38,910 bases of DNA from a virus (IMGVR_UViG_3300042906_001042:1-38910); one strand, 5' to 3'. Shown: positions 21,377 through 30,614, counted from the first letter of the stretch. The notes: generated by a model not told the origin, from the sequence alone. Program-made: numbers and translations.

Positions 21377-22195
21377 ATGGCGCTGCCGTCGCGCGTTCTC
21401 AACTCCGGCGTCACCAGCCTCTCGACCGTGGCGATCTGCGGCGAGGGCGCGAGCGACGTCTCGGCAGCAGGCAGCACCTCCAGCAACGCGACGTCGCTCT
21501 CCAGCATCTACAACCGGATCTCCACGGTCGCCGCAGGCGCTGGCGTGAAGCTGCCGCCGACCGAAATGGGCGCGACGGTCTTCGTCGCAAACGCGGGCGC
21601 AAACCCGTTGACGGTCTATCCCTACGACACCGGCTCGACCATCGGCGGCTCCGCATCCAACGCTCTGGTCCCTGGCGCGTCTGCCATCTACTCGGCGGTC
21701 TCCAACACGCGCTGGGAGCCCCTGCAGGGCTATGGCGTGGCAGTACCCGCCGCCTACGGGTCGTTCTCGTCTACCGCCACGCAGACCGCCGCGCTCGTCA
21801 ACACGGCTTATCCGATCACGTTCAACACGACCGCCGAGAGCTACCTTGTGAGCATCGGCTCGCCCGCCTCGCGGATCGTGTGCGCGCAGGCCGGCGTCTA
21901 CAATTTCGAGTTCTCCGCGCAGTTCGACAAGACCGCTGCTTCGACCGCCGCCGTCTACATCTGGTACAGGGTCAACGGCTTCGACATCGCGAACTCGGGA
22001 AGCAAGGTTGCCGTGAATGGTTCGGATGCGGAGATCATTGCGGCGTGGAACTTCGTGCAGACGATGGCCGCTGGCGATCGCTTCGAGCTCGTCTGGTCAA
22101 CGGACGACACCAACTGCTTCCTCGCTGGCTTTCCGGCCTCTGCGCCCGTGCCTGCGATCCCCTCCATCATCCTGACCGCAACGCAGATCCGATGA
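21377..22195 (+). CDS. Two-domain virion protein with jelly-roll-like C-terminus (272 aa)
   Basis: Residues 1-115 (VAICGEGASDVSAAGSTSSN, GVKLPPTEMGATVFVANAGA, LTVYPYDTGSTI) match the 119-aa protein at 22986-23345. Residues 120-272 look like a C1q/TNF-type jelly roll (AGVYNFEFSAQFDKTAASTA, YIWYRVNGFDIANSG, RFELVWSTDDTNCFLAGFP). Probably a trimeric fibre or decoration with a receptor-type head. The MptE-like gene starts on its stop codon. Confidence 0.75.
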   Translation: MALPSRVLNSGVTSLSTVAICGEGASDVSAAGSTSSNATSLSSIYNRISTVAAGAGVKLPPTEMGATVFVANAGANPLTVYPYDTGSTIGGSASNALVPGASAIYSAVSNTRWEPLQGYGVAVPAAYGSFSSTATQTAALVNTAYPITFNTTAESYLVSIGSPASRIVCAQAGVYNFEFSAQFDKTAASTAAVYIWYRVNGFDIANSGSKVAVNGSDAEIIAAWNFVQTMAAGDRFELVWSTDDTNCFLAGFPASAPVPAIPSIILTATQIR

Positions 22196-22974
22196 TCCTC
22201 GCCGGAAACCTCGACCAGACCCTTCCGATCGTCTGCAACGTGGACGACGACGTCGTGCGCGCGCACGTGCAGGCGGCCTGCAAGCTGAAGCTGCCGTGGC
22301 TCGAGATGGTCGAGGCGCACGACCGGCCCGCCATCGTGGTTGGCGGCGGCCCGTCGATGCGCGCCCTGCGCCCGATGATCCTGGCGCTGCGGAATGGCGG
22401 GGCCGAGGTCTTCGCCACCAACGGCACCGTGCCGGTCCTGTACGCAGCGGGCATCTCGTCGGATCACCATGTCCTGCTCGACGCCCGGCCGCAGAACGTC
22501 GCCTTCGTGGAGGGGCCGAAGCCTCAGCACTATCTGGTCGCCTCCCAGTGCCACCCGGACCTGTTCCGGGCCATTGCGGGCCACCCGGCGACCATCTGGC
22601 ACCCGGCCTACCCAGAGATCGACGAGTGGATCGGCCACCGCGAGGCCGTGCTGATCGGCGGCGGCACGACGGTCGGGCTGCAGGCCCTGTCGATCGCCTA
22701 CGCGCTCGGCCACCGCAAGATCCACCTTTTCGGCTTCGACAGCAGCTACTCCGAAGCCGGCGAGGGCCATGCCTACCCGCAGCCGCTCAACGCCGACGAG
22801 GAGCGCCAGGAGTTCCGCGTGGGCGACCGGGCCTTCATCTGCGCGCCGTGGATGGCCCGGCAGGCGATGGAGTTCCAGATCGCGTCCCGTCAATTGTGCG
22901 ATGGGGATGCGGAATTGTATGTTCACGGCACGGGACTTCTCCCGGCCATAGCCGCCCAGATGGGCAGAAACTGA
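22192..22974 (+). CDS. DUF115 / MptE-like protein (260 aa)
   Basis: A Rossmann-like domain with AIVVGGGPSMRALRPM (about 47-62), ATNGTVPVLYAAGISSDHHV, a second glycine loop IGGGTTVGLQALSIAYALGH and LFGFDSSYSEAGEGHAY. These are the features of DUF115 proteins (6-hydroxymethylpterin pyrophosphokinase MptE-like). In bacteria such domains occur in motility-accessory (Maf) glycosyl-type enzymes that act on flagellin. Here it is wedged between two paralogous virion genes, suggesting a sugar modification of the virion or host surface. The substrate is unknown. Confidence 0.82.
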   Translation: MILAGNLDQTLPIVCNVDDDVVRAHVQAACKLKLPWLEMVEAHDRPAIVVGGGPSMRALRPMILALRNGGAEVFATNGTVPVLYAAGISSDHHVLLDARPQNVAFVEGPKPQHYLVASQCHPDLFRAIAGHPATIWHPAYPEIDEWIGHREAVLIGGGTTVGLQALSIAYALGHRKIHLFGFDSSYSEAGEGHAYPQPLNADEERQEFRVGDRAFICAPWMARQAMEFQIASRQLCDGDAELYVHGTGLLPAIAAQMGRN

Positions 22975-22985
22975 AAGGACGTCCC

Positions 22986-23345
22986 ATGCCGATCCCCTCT
23001 CGCGTGCAGGCCTCGGGCAACTCGGGCCTCGCCACCACCTCCATCTGCGGCGACGGCGCGACCGGCCTGACCGCGACCGGCTCGACCTCGGCGGACGCGC
23101 TGCAGCTCTCGGCGGTCTGGAACACCGTCGGGACCACGGCGGCCAGCACGGGCGTCAAGCTCCCGCCGACCGAGGCCGGGGCGATGGTGTGCGTCTACAA
23201 CGCGGGCGCCAGCACGCTGACGGTCTACCCGGCGACGGGCTCGACCATCAACGCCGGCGCCTCCTCGCTGAGCGTGACCTCGACCACGCGCGTCCTGTTC
23301 ATCGCGACGAGCGCGACGACCTGGATCTCGATCGCGGGCGCCTGA
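22986..23345 (+). CDS. Small virion protein, paralogue of the N-terminal domain at 21377 (119 aa)
   Basis: The sequence parallels residues 1-115 of the 272-aa gene: SICGDGATGLTATGSTSADA, GVKLPPTEAGAMVCVYNAGA and LTVYPATGSTINAG. It ends after this one beta domain. AAAGGA lies just upstream of the ATG. The pair arose by duplication around the MptE-like gene and probably forms base or stalk units of a head fibre. Confidence 0.75.
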   Translation: MPIPSRVQASGNSGLATTSICGDGATGLTATGSTSADALQLSAVWNTVGTTAASTGVKLPPTEAGAMVCVYNAGASTLTVYPATGSTINAGASSLSVTSTTRVLFIATSATTWISIAGA

Positions 23346-23347
23346 TC

Positions 23348-23887
23348 ATGCCGCTGGACAGCGACATCGCCAACGCCGACGCCAAGCTCCATGTGGAGTT
23401 CTACGACCACAAGGAGCTTGGCCGCCCGTTCGTCCGCATCATGGTGCCGGGCGACACGACCAACATCATCGACCAGCCGGTGCGCGACGACCACAAGGAG
23501 CGGTTCCCGCGCCAATGGCTGCACTTCCAGATGCAGTCGGAGAACGGCGACATCCCCGGCACGAAGCTGGAGGAGTGGCACCGCACCTCGCCTGCGGACA
23601 TCTCCGACGCGCAGGTGGCCGAGCTTCAGATCCTGAAGTTCCGCACCGTCGAGCAGGTCGCCACCGCGTCGGACGCGCAGATGATGCGCGTGGGCATGGG
23701 CGGCGTCGGGCTGCGGCTGAAGGCGCAGGCGTTCCTGCGGCTGAAGTCGGACGCCACCTCGAGCAGCGAGCTTGCCGAGGCCAAGGCCAAGCTGGCGGCG
23801 CTGGAGGCACAGGTCGCGGCGCTGGTGGCCGCCAAGGACGAGGCCCCGCGTCGGGGTCGCCCGCCGATGAACGACAGGAGCGTCTGA
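23348..23887 (+). CDS. Phage structural-region protein with coiled-coil tail (179 aa)
   Basis: The N-terminal part (HVEFYDHKELGRPFVRIMVP, TNIIDQPVRDDHKERFPRQW) is conserved-looking and acidic. The C-terminal part is an Ala/Lys coiled coil ending in RRGRPPMNDRSV, an AT-hook-like RGRP. It lies between virion genes and the tail adaptor. I know similar genes from phage head-tail regions but no function. Confidence 0.68.
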   Translation: MPLDSDIANADAKLHVEFYDHKELGRPFVRIMVPGDTTNIIDQPVRDDHKERFPRQWLHFQMQSENGDIPGTKLEEWHRTSPADISDAQVAELQILKFRTVEQVATASDAQMMRVGMGGVGLRLKAQAFLRLKSDATSSSELAEAKAKLAALEAQVAALVAAKDEAPRRGRPPMNDRSV

Positions 23888-23888
23888 C

Positions 23889-24797
23889 ATGGGCTCGACG
23901 ATGGTCCAGCTTGTCCAGCAAGTCTCGAACGAGTTGGGCCTCGTCGCGCCGTCCACCGTGGCGGGCAACAACGCGCAGGACGTCATCCAGACCCTCGCGC
24001 TGATGAACGCGTCGGGCTACGAGCTGCTCAAGCGCCACGATTGGCGAGAACTGACGCGGCCCTACCGCTTCACGGTCCAGTACCTCGCCACGACCGGCAC
24101 ATGGACGACCTCGTCGGCGGTGATCACGGGCATCCCCGACACAACCGGCCTCGACGCGACGTACATGGCGGTCGGCACGGGCATCAACCAGGACACGTTC
24201 ATCCAGTCGGTGGACAGCGGCACGCAGGTGACGCTGAACCAGACGCCGGCATCCGCCGGGACCGGCGCGGCGATCACCTTCGCCAAGACGAAGTACGCGC
24301 TGCCCAGCGACTACGACAGCCTCGTCCCGCGCACGCAATGGGACAAAAGCAAGCGATGGGAGATGCTCGGCCCCGAGAGCCCGCAGCAGTGGGAATGGCT
24401 GCTCTCGGGCTACATCTCGACCGGCCCGCGCATCCGCTGGCGGCTCTACGGCGGCTACTTCCAGATCTGGCCCGCCACGACGACCTCGGAATACCTCGGC
24501 TTCGAGTACCGCTCCAAGGGCTGGGCGCTGTCGTCTGCCGGCGCGGTGAAGAACAGCTTCACCGCCGACGACGACACCTGCGTCTATCCCGACCGCGTCA
24601 TGGTCCTGATGACGAAGCTCAAGTACTTCGAGGCGAAAGGCTTCGACACGACGGCTCTCTACCGCGACTTCCTGCGCGAGCTGGAGACCGCGATGGGGCA
24701 GGATATGTCGGCGGCGAACCTGTCCTTCGCGCCGCGCCCCGGCACGGTGCTGATCGGCTACGACAACATCCCCGATAGCGGATACGGGTCCACCTGA
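23889..24797 (+). CDS. Head-tail adaptor (P22 gp4-like / tail tubular protein A-type, 302 aa)
   Basis: The N-terminal helices have the adaptor plan (VQLVQQVSNELGLVAPSTVA, TLALMNASGYELLKRHDWRE). An inserted beta domain follows (residues ~70-140, TWTTSSAVITGIPDTTGLD...). Then come LPSDYDSLVPRTQWDKSKRW and a C-terminal helical half (YPDRVMVLMTKLKYFEAKGF). Adaptors seal the portal and carry the tail nozzle, whose candidate is the next gene. The inserted domain makes it longer than P22 gp4. Confidence 0.82.
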   Translation: MGSTMVQLVQQVSNELGLVAPSTVAGNNAQDVIQTLALMNASGYELLKRHDWRELTRPYRFTVQYLATTGTWTTSSAVITGIPDTTGLDATYMAVGTGINQDTFIQSVDSGTQVTLNQTPASAGTGAAITFAKTKYALPSDYDSLVPRTQWDKSKRWEMLGPESPQQWEWLLSGYISTGPRIRWRLYGGYFQIWPATTTSEYLGFEYRSKGWALSSAGAVKNSFTADDDTCVYPDRVMVLMTKLKYFEAKGFDTTALYRDFLRELETAMGQDMSAANLSFAPRPGTVLIGYDNIPDSGYGST

Positions 24798-24798
24798 C

Positions 24799-26364
24799 AT
24801 GGTCAGGCCGTCCCCGATCATGCGCGCGGCCAAGCAGGCGACGGCGCGCGTCGCGTCCGTGCCGGCGCCCATCGGTGGCTGGAACGCGCGCGACAGCTTG
24901 GCGAACATGAAGCCGACCGACGCGGTGTCGCTGACCAACTACTTCCCGACCGCGACCAACGTCGTGCTGCGCGGCGGCTACCAGAAGCACGCCACGGGCC
25001 TGCCAGGTCAGGTCGAGACGCTGATGGCGTACAACGGCGCCACGACGCAGTCGCTGTTCGCGATCTCGGGCAACAACATCTACAACGTGACGAGCGCGGG
25101 CGCGGTCGGCGCGGCGGCGGTGTCGGGCCTGACCAACAGCCGCTGGGAAAGCACGAACGTCGCCACCGCAGGCGGCAACTTCCTCTACGCGGTCTCGGGC
25201 GGCAACAGCCCGCTGCTCTACGACGGCTCGACCTGGACCTCGATCACGGGCGCCTCGACGCCAGCCATCACGGGCGTGACGACGAGCGAGCTCGACAACG
25301 TCGCGCTGTTCAAGAACCGCCTCTGGTTCATCCAGCGCAACACGCTCAAGGCTTGGTATCTGCCCACGCAATCGGTCGGCGGCGCCGCGCAGGTGCTGGA
25401 CCTCTCGACGGTCGCGCGCAAGGGCGGCTATCTGCTGGCGATGGGCGTCTGGACGATCGACGCGGGCTTCGGTCTCGACGACAACCTCGTCTTCGTCACG
25501 ACGCAGGGCGAGATCATCATTTATCGCGGCACCGACCCGGCCAACGTCTCGACGTGGTCGCTGGTCGGCGTCTGGGCGATGGGCGCGCCGATGGGCAAGC
25601 GGTGCCTTGCCAAGTTCGCGGGCGACCTCGCCTACATCGCCTTCGACGGCCTGTTCCCGCTCTCGCAGGCGCTCCAGAGCGCGCGCGTCGCGCCGCAGAG
25701 CGTGGCGCTGACCGACAAGATCCAGGGCGCCTTCGCGACTGCCACGACGTCCTATCAGGGCTTGTTCGGCTGGGAGATCTGCGTCGCGCCGAAGTTCAAC
25801 GCCATCGTAGTGAACATCCCCGTCGGCACCGGCTCGCAGCAGCAGTACGTGATGAACACCATCGTGCAGAGCTGGTGCAACTTCACGGGCTGGCCCGCCA
25901 ACTGCTTCACGCTCCACAAGCAGGATTTGTGGTTTGGCGGCACCGATTACGTCGCCAAGGCGTGGACCGACGACCACTCAGACGATGGAGCCTCCATTGC
26001 AGCAGGCGCGCTGCAGGCCTTCAACTACTTCGGCTCGCGCGGCCAGAAGAAGATCTTCACGCGCGCCCGGCCCAACCTCTTCGCGGACGGCCAGCCCTCG
26101 GTCTTCGTGGGCATCAACGTCGATTTCCAGACCAACGACACCTCGGCCCCGCTGGCCTATCTGCCGCCGACCGGCGCGGTCTGGGACACGGCGATCTGGG
26201 ATAGTTCGAGCTGGGGCGCGGGCCAGAACATCTCGCTCAACTGGCAGGGCGTCACGGGCGTGGGGTACTGCGGGTCGATCAACTTCCGCTCGGCCAGCAA
26301 GGGCCTGTCGCTGGAATGGGCGGCGACGGACGTCGTCTTCATGCCGGGCTGGGTCGGCATATGA
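24799..26364 (+). CDS. Tail nozzle / hub protein (P22 gp10-like, 521 aa)
   Basis: A Gly/Thr-rich beta-propeller-like protein. It opens with PAPIGGWNARDSLANMKPTD and LTNYFPTATNVVLRGGYQKH, the usual start of podovirus nozzle proteins, and has repeated blades (NFLYAVSGGNSPLLYDGSTW, RLWFIQRNTLKAWYLPTQS). It pairs with the adaptor gene upstream. It forms the short tail tube through which DNA leaves. The GNAT-like ATG overlaps its stop. Confidence 0.85.
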   Translation: MVRPSPIMRAAKQATARVASVPAPIGGWNARDSLANMKPTDAVSLTNYFPTATNVVLRGGYQKHATGLPGQVETLMAYNGATTQSLFAISGNNIYNVTSAGAVGAAAVSGLTNSRWESTNVATAGGNFLYAVSGGNSPLLYDGSTWTSITGASTPAITGVTTSELDNVALFKNRLWFIQRNTLKAWYLPTQSVGGAAQVLDLSTVARKGGYLLAMGVWTIDAGFGLDDNLVFVTTQGEIIIYRGTDPANVSTWSLVGVWAMGAPMGKRCLAKFAGDLAYIAFDGLFPLSQALQSARVAPQSVALTDKIQGAFATATTSYQGLFGWEICVAPKFNAIVVNIPVGTGSQQQYVMNTIVQSWCNFTGWPANCFTLHKQDLWFGGTDYVAKAWTDDHSDDGASIAAGALQAFNYFGSRGQKKIFTRARPNLFADGQPSVFVGINVDFQTNDTSAPLAYLPPTGAVWDTAIWDSSSWGAGQNISLNWQGVTGVGYCGSINFRSASKGLSLEWAATDVVFMPGWVGI

Positions 26365-26792
26365 TCGTCGCGGGGCCGCATGTCGGGCATTGGGTGCTGG
26401 GCCGCATCGGCGGCTTCTTCGACCCGGTCTGCATGTCCGCCATCGGCTGGCAGAGCGGCGGCAAGCTGACGGCGGGTGCTGCCTTCCGCGATTGGAATGG
26501 CGTCTCGATCGAAGGCCAGATCGCCGCTGACAGGCCGTTGACGCGCGGCTTCATCTCCGCGATCTTCGACTATCCGTTTCGCCAGCTCGGCGCGCGCAAG
26601 ATCATCGCGACGACCAGCGCGGACCACATCCGCAGCATCCGGCTCTTGCGCCGCCTCGGTTTCGTCGAGGAGGCCTGCCTGCGCGATGCCTCGCCGGGCG
26701 GCGACCTCATCATCTGCACCATGCGGCGCGAGGACTGCCGCTTCCTAGGAGAGCGTCATGGGCAAGAAGGCATCCGCACCGCCAGCACCTGA
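26361..26792 (+). CDS. GNAT-type acetyltransferase-like protein (143 aa)
   Basis: The C-terminal half shows the GNAT pattern: FDYPFRQLGARKIIATTSAD, then SIRLLRRLGFVEEACLRDAS. In this pattern the helix-beta element RRLGF and the preceding arginines contact acetyl-CoA. Such genes recur in this spot in podoviruses, between nozzle and ejection proteins. The target is unknown. It overlaps the nozzle gene by four bases and the next gene by 35. Confidence 0.75.
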   Translation: MIVAGPHVGHWVLGRIGGFFDPVCMSAIGWQSGGKLTAGAAFRDWNGVSIEGQIAADRPLTRGFISAIFDYPFRQLGARKIIATTSADHIRSIRLLRRLGFVEEACLRDASPGGDLIICTMRREDCRFLGERHGQEGIRTAST

Positions 26793-27669
26793 CTACGCCG
26801 GCGCCGCGAAGGCGCAGGGTGCCGCCAACGTCGAGGCCGCCCGCGCCTCGGCCATGCTTTCCAACCCGAACGTCTACGGCCCGCTCGGCACGCAGACGGT
26901 GACCTACGATGGCGACATCCCGACCGTGCGGCAGACGCTCACGCCGCAGGCGCAGGCGACGCTGGATGCCCAGCAGCAGGTCGAGCGCAGGCTGGCCCAG
27001 CTTGGCCTGCAGGGCATCGGAACCGCCGAGACCACCCTCGGGACGCCCTTCCAGACGCAAACCGGCGATCTGAACACCGTCTTCGACCTGTCGGGCCTCC
27101 CGCGCGCGCCGGTCAACGCCGGGACGACCGCGCAGGAAGCGATCATGGCGCGGCTGGAGCCGCAGATTCAGCGTAGCCGGGCGCAGCTTGAGACGCAGCT
27201 TGCCAACCAAGGCCTGGCGCGCGGTGGCGAGGCCTACAACGCCGCGATCCGCGAGCAGCAGCAGCAGGAGAACGACCTTCGCTCGCAGGCGGCGCTGCAG
27301 GGCATCGGCCTCGACACGCAGGCCCGGCAGCAGGCGGCGGCGGAACAGCAGGCGGCGATGGGGTTCGAGAACCAGGCGCGCGCGCAGGCCCTGCAGCGCG
27401 AGCTGTCGCTGCGTTCGCAGCCGCTCAACGAGATCATCGGCCTGATGGGTGGCTCGCAGATCCAGATGCCGCAGTTCGGGGCCTATCAGGGCCAGCAGGT
27501 CGCGCCCGCCCCGATTTTCGGCGCGGCGCAGGCGGCGGGCCAGAACGCGATGCAGCAATATGGCATCCAGCAGGCCGGTCTCAACGCGCAGTCTTCGGCG
27601 CTCGGAGGACTGTTCGGCACCGCTCTCGGAGGCTGGGGCTACGGCGGGTTCAAGAACCCGTTCCGCTGA
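26758..27669 (+). CDS. Internal virion / ejection-type protein 1 (303 aa)
   Basis: Ala/Gln-rich and helical: residues 1-50 contain APPAPDYAGAAKAQGAANVE, followed by long Q-rich helices (LANQGLARGGEAYNAAIREQ, RQQAAAEQQAAMGFENQARA). The C-terminus is Gly-rich (LGGLFGTALGGWGYGGFKNP). It is the first of three consecutive genes of this type, as in P22 (gp7, gp20, gp16) and T7, whose products are ejected to form a channel. AGGAG lies five to six bases before the ATG. Confidence 0.72.
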   Translation: MGKKASAPPAPDYAGAAKAQGAANVEAARASAMLSNPNVYGPLGTQTVTYDGDIPTVRQTLTPQAQATLDAQQQVERRLAQLGLQGIGTAETTLGTPFQTQTGDLNTVFDLSGLPRAPVNAGTTAQEAIMARLEPQIQRSRAQLETQLANQGLARGGEAYNAAIREQQQQENDLRSQAALQGIGLDTQARQQAAAEQQAAMGFENQARAQALQRELSLRSQPLNEIIGLMGGSQIQMPQFGAYQGQQVAPAPIFGAAQAAGQNAMQQYGIQQAGLNAQSSALGGLFGTALGGWGYGGFKNPFR

Positions 27670-27684
27670 TTTCTGGAGGCATAG

Positions 27685-28884
27685 ATGGCCGTTTCGTTCA
27701 ACCTGCCCGACCCATACGAGGCCCAGAAGGCTGATATCGCGCGCCGGCAGAAATACGCCGAGGCGCTCCAGCAGCAGGCGTTCCAGCCCGTCGAGATCCA
27801 GAGCTATCAGGGCATCCAAGCGCCGATCCCGGTCGCCGCTGGCCTCGCGAAGGCGCTGCAGGGGCTCATGGGCGGCTACTTCGCCGGGCAGGCTCGCGAC
27901 GAAGCCCGCGAACTCCGCGAAGGCGACATCAAGAAGGGCAAAGAGTTCGCCGCCGCCCTGCAGGGCGCGAGGACGCCAGAGGAGCGCGAGAAGCTGACGC
28001 TGGAGGCGCTTGGTGGCACGATGGGCCAGCGCGCGCAGGCGATTGCCGGGCCGATGCTGCAGATGACCGAGAGGCGGACTGAAAGCGCTCTCAGGCGCGA
28101 GGCGCGGCAACAGGAAGTCGCGGATCGACTGCAGGCGCAGCGGGATATGGCGGCCGAAAGGCTTGCGAACGCGCAGATGATCGCTGGCGTAGCCGCCGGT
28201 TCGCGTGCGGATGCGTTGGAGGCTCGTCGTGAGGCGGAAGCGGGCCGTCGCGAGGACCGGCAGCGCGAAAGCGAGCGCAGGGAGCGCGAGAGCCGCGAGC
28301 GCCGCGAGCAGCTGACGGCGCCCGAGCAACGGCAGCTGTTCCAGCAGGAAGACCAGATCAGCGCCGGGCAAAGCACGCTCTCGCTGCTTGCCGAGGCGCG
28401 CAGGTTGAGCGGCCAGTTCCGAGGCGGCGCGGGCGCGGGCATGATGGCTTACGCCGGGTCGCAGGCGCGCTCGGCTGTCGGTATGGCCCCGAGCGAGGAA
28501 AGCAACGCCATCATCAACTACGACAACCTCGTCAAGGAGCAGGCGCTCGCCAACTTGAAGACGACCTTCGGTGGCAACCCGACCGAGGGCGAGCGCAAGG
28601 TTCTGCTTGAACTGCAGGCCAGCAGCGGCAAGACGCCCGAGCAGCGCGCCGACATCCTCGACCGCGCCGTGAAGCTGGCAGAGGACCGCATCCGGGGTGC
28701 CGAGGCGCGCGCGGAAGCCATCCGCACCCGCAGCTACCGCCAGCCCGGCGGCCAGCCCGCCGCGCCGCAGGCTCCTGGGGCCGCGCCGGGGCAGCAGCCG
28801 GCGGGTGCTGGTGCAGGCCTGACGCCCGAGGAACAGCGCGAGCTTGAAGCCCTGCGCGCGCGGTTCCCGAGGGCTCAACGATGA
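27685..28884 (+). CDS. Internal virion / ejection-type protein 2 (399 aa)
   Basis: A largely helical, highly charged protein with an arginine/glutamate-rich coiled coil in the middle (GRREDRQRESERRERESRER) and a Pro/Gln-rich tail (QPGGQPAAPQAPGAAPGQQP). GGAGG lies five bases before the ATG. The gene order nozzle, acetyltransferase, three helical Ala/Gln-rich proteins, fibres is the podovirus ejection module. The end overlaps the next start. Confidence 0.7.
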   Translation: MAVSFNLPDPYEAQKADIARRQKYAEALQQQAFQPVEIQSYQGIQAPIPVAAGLAKALQGLMGGYFAGQARDEARELREGDIKKGKEFAAALQGARTPEEREKLTLEALGGTMGQRAQAIAGPMLQMTERRTESALRREARQQEVADRLQAQRDMAAERLANAQMIAGVAAGSRADALEARREAEAGRREDRQRESERRERESRERREQLTAPEQRQLFQQEDQISAGQSTLSLLAEARRLSGQFRGGAGAGMMAYAGSQARSAVGMAPSEESNAIINYDNLVKEQALANLKTTFGGNPTEGERKVLLELQASSGKTPEQRADILDRAVKLAEDRIRGAEARAEAIRTRSYRQPGGQPAAPQAPGAAPGQQPAGAGAGLTPEEQRELEALRARFPRAQR

Positions 28885-30614
28885 GCGATCGCGAGGAACT
28901 GCTAGCCCTTCGCCGCTTGGCCGAGCTCGAGGCTCGCGCTGGCGCACAGCCGGCCTCCCAGCCTCCCGCCACCCCGCAGGCGGCCCCGCAGGCCCCGCAG
29001 GCCCCGCAGGCGCCCGCTCCGCGCACGACGGCCGAGCAGCTGGGCCTCGGCACCCGAGCGACCGCTCAGGGGCTCCTAGGGCTTCCTGGGCTCGTCTACG
29101 ACGTAGCCGCCGTCCCGCAGAACCTCCTCTCGAACGTGCCGGGTCTCGGGTGGATGCGCGCCAAGCCCGCCGCCCAGCAGGTCTCCGAGGCCGCGACGGC
29201 GATCGGCCTGCCCGAGCCCCGCGATGCGGGCGAGCGGATCATGGGCGCGGCGATCCAAGGTGCGGCCGCGCTGCCGACCGGGTATGGCCTCGGCGGCGCG
29301 GTGCGGCAGCAAGCCGGGGCCGCCGGGCAGCGGCTGGCTGATGTCCTGCAAGCCGCGCCCGTGCAGCAGGCGGTCATGGGTGCCACGGGTGGCGCCGGAT
29401 CGCAGGCGGCGCAGGAAGTTCTCCCGGAGGGCGCGAGCCCAACCGCCAAGGCCGTCGCGGGCGTTGCTGGCGGCGTCGCAGGGGCGGTTGCGCCGTCCCT
29501 CGCTCTTGGTGCCGCTCGGCGCGCGGTGACGCCGCTGCCCGCTCGCCTGACCGAGGAGGAGCGCCGTCTGGTGCAGGTGGCGCAGCGCGAGGGCGTGGAT
29601 CTTCCGGTGGGCGCACAGACCGGCAGCCCGACGGTCAAGCTGGCCGAGAGCGCACTGGCTCGACTGCCCGGCTCTGCCGGCGCGGCGCAAGACCAACAAC
29701 AGCGGATGCGCGAGCAGTTCCAGGGCGCAGTCATGCGGACGACCGGAGAGGCCGCGACCGACGTGCGGCCCGAAACGCTTGACCGCGCTTTCGGGCGCAT
29801 CGGGCAGCAGTTCAACGATCTGATCGCGCAGACGCCGCAGGTTCGGCTGGATCGCGACTTCTTCCGTGCGGTCGATGACATCGAGCGCGATTACGTCCGC
29901 CGCATGGACGTCAATATCCGCCCGCCGGTCACCTCGTACATCGACGAGTTCAATCTGGTGCGGCGCGCGCCAAACGCGGCCATTCCGGGCGACGGCTACC
30001 AGAACATTTCGTCCAACCTCAAGCGCATGGCCCGATCGAACCAAAACCCCGAGGCTCGATTTGCGCTGAACCAGCTTGCCAACGCCCTAGACGATGCCGT
30101 CGAGCGTCAATTCAGCGGGCCGCTGAGGCAGGAATGGCGCGAGACGCGCCAGCAGTACCGCAATCTGCTCGCCATCGACGATGCCGCCTCGAAGGGAACG
30201 GCTCAGGATCGTGCGGCCGGCAATCTGCCTCTGGGCGCCTTCCAGCAGGCGGTGCGCGCGCAGGACAAGGCTGGCTTTGGCCGTGGGCGCGGACAGCTCA
30301 ACGATCTCGCGCGCCTCGGCGGCTTCATCGCGGACAAGATCCCGAGCAGCGGAACGTCGGAGCGCACGCAGATGGCGAACGCGCTTTCGCTCGCTCCAGT
30401 TGGCGGCGGCGGCATGATCGGCATGGCAACCGGCAACCCAATTCTGGGAATGGCTGCCGGCGCAGCTGCGCCGTGGGCGGTCCAGCGCGCGCTGCAATCC
30501 GCGCCTGGCCGCGCGTACCTGACCAACCAATTGATGGCTGGCCCAACGCCGCTTTCGGGTGACGCGCGCCGCGCCGCCCTCATCAACGCTCTCCAGCAGG
30601 GGATCTCTCCATGA
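28881..30614 (+). CDS. Internal virion / ejection-type protein 3 (577 aa)
   Basis: Residues 30-60 are Pro/Ala/Gln-rich. Hydrophobic glycine-rich stretches follow (GLLGLPGLVYDVAAVP, GVAGGVAGAVAPSLALGAA). A long helical region comes next, and near the end there is another membrane-compatible segment (GGGMIGMATGNPILGMAAGA). Hydrophobic stretches suit a protein that enters the host envelope during DNA delivery. Largest of the three ejection candidates. Confidence 0.72.
   Translation: MSDREELLALRRLAELEARAGAQPASQPPATPQAAPQAPQAPQAPAPRTTAEQLGLGTRATAQGLLGLPGLVYDVAAVPQNLLSNVPGLGWMRAKPAAQQVSEAATAIGLPEPRDAGERIMGAAIQGAAALPTGYGLGGAVRQQAGAAGQRLADVLQAAPVQQAVMGATGGAGSQAAQEVLPEGASPTAKAVAGVAGGVAGAVAPSLALGAARRAVTPLPARLTEEERRLVQVAQREGVDLPVGAQTGSPTVKLAESALARLPGSAGAAQDQQQRMREQFQGAVMRTTGEAATDVRPETLDRAFGRIGQQFNDLIAQTPQVRLDRDFFRAVDDIERDYVRRMDVNIRPPVTSYIDEFNLVRRAPNAAIPGDGYQNISSNLKRMARSNQNPEARFALNQLANALDDAVERQFSGPLRQEWRETRQQYRNLLAIDDAASKGTAQDRAAGNLPLGAFQQAVRAQDKAGFGRGRGQLNDLARLGGFIADKIPSSGTSERTQMANALSLAPVGGGGMIGMATGNPILGMAAGAAAPWAVQRALQSAPGRAYLTNQLMAGPTPLSGDARRAALINALQQGISP

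Noticed and set aside
26710-28947. 745-codon minus-strand open frame opposite the ejection-type genes
   Set aside because: Same reasoning: arginine/leucine-rich shadow of GC-rich genes, no ribosome-binding site, and it would overlap three coupled plus-strand genes.
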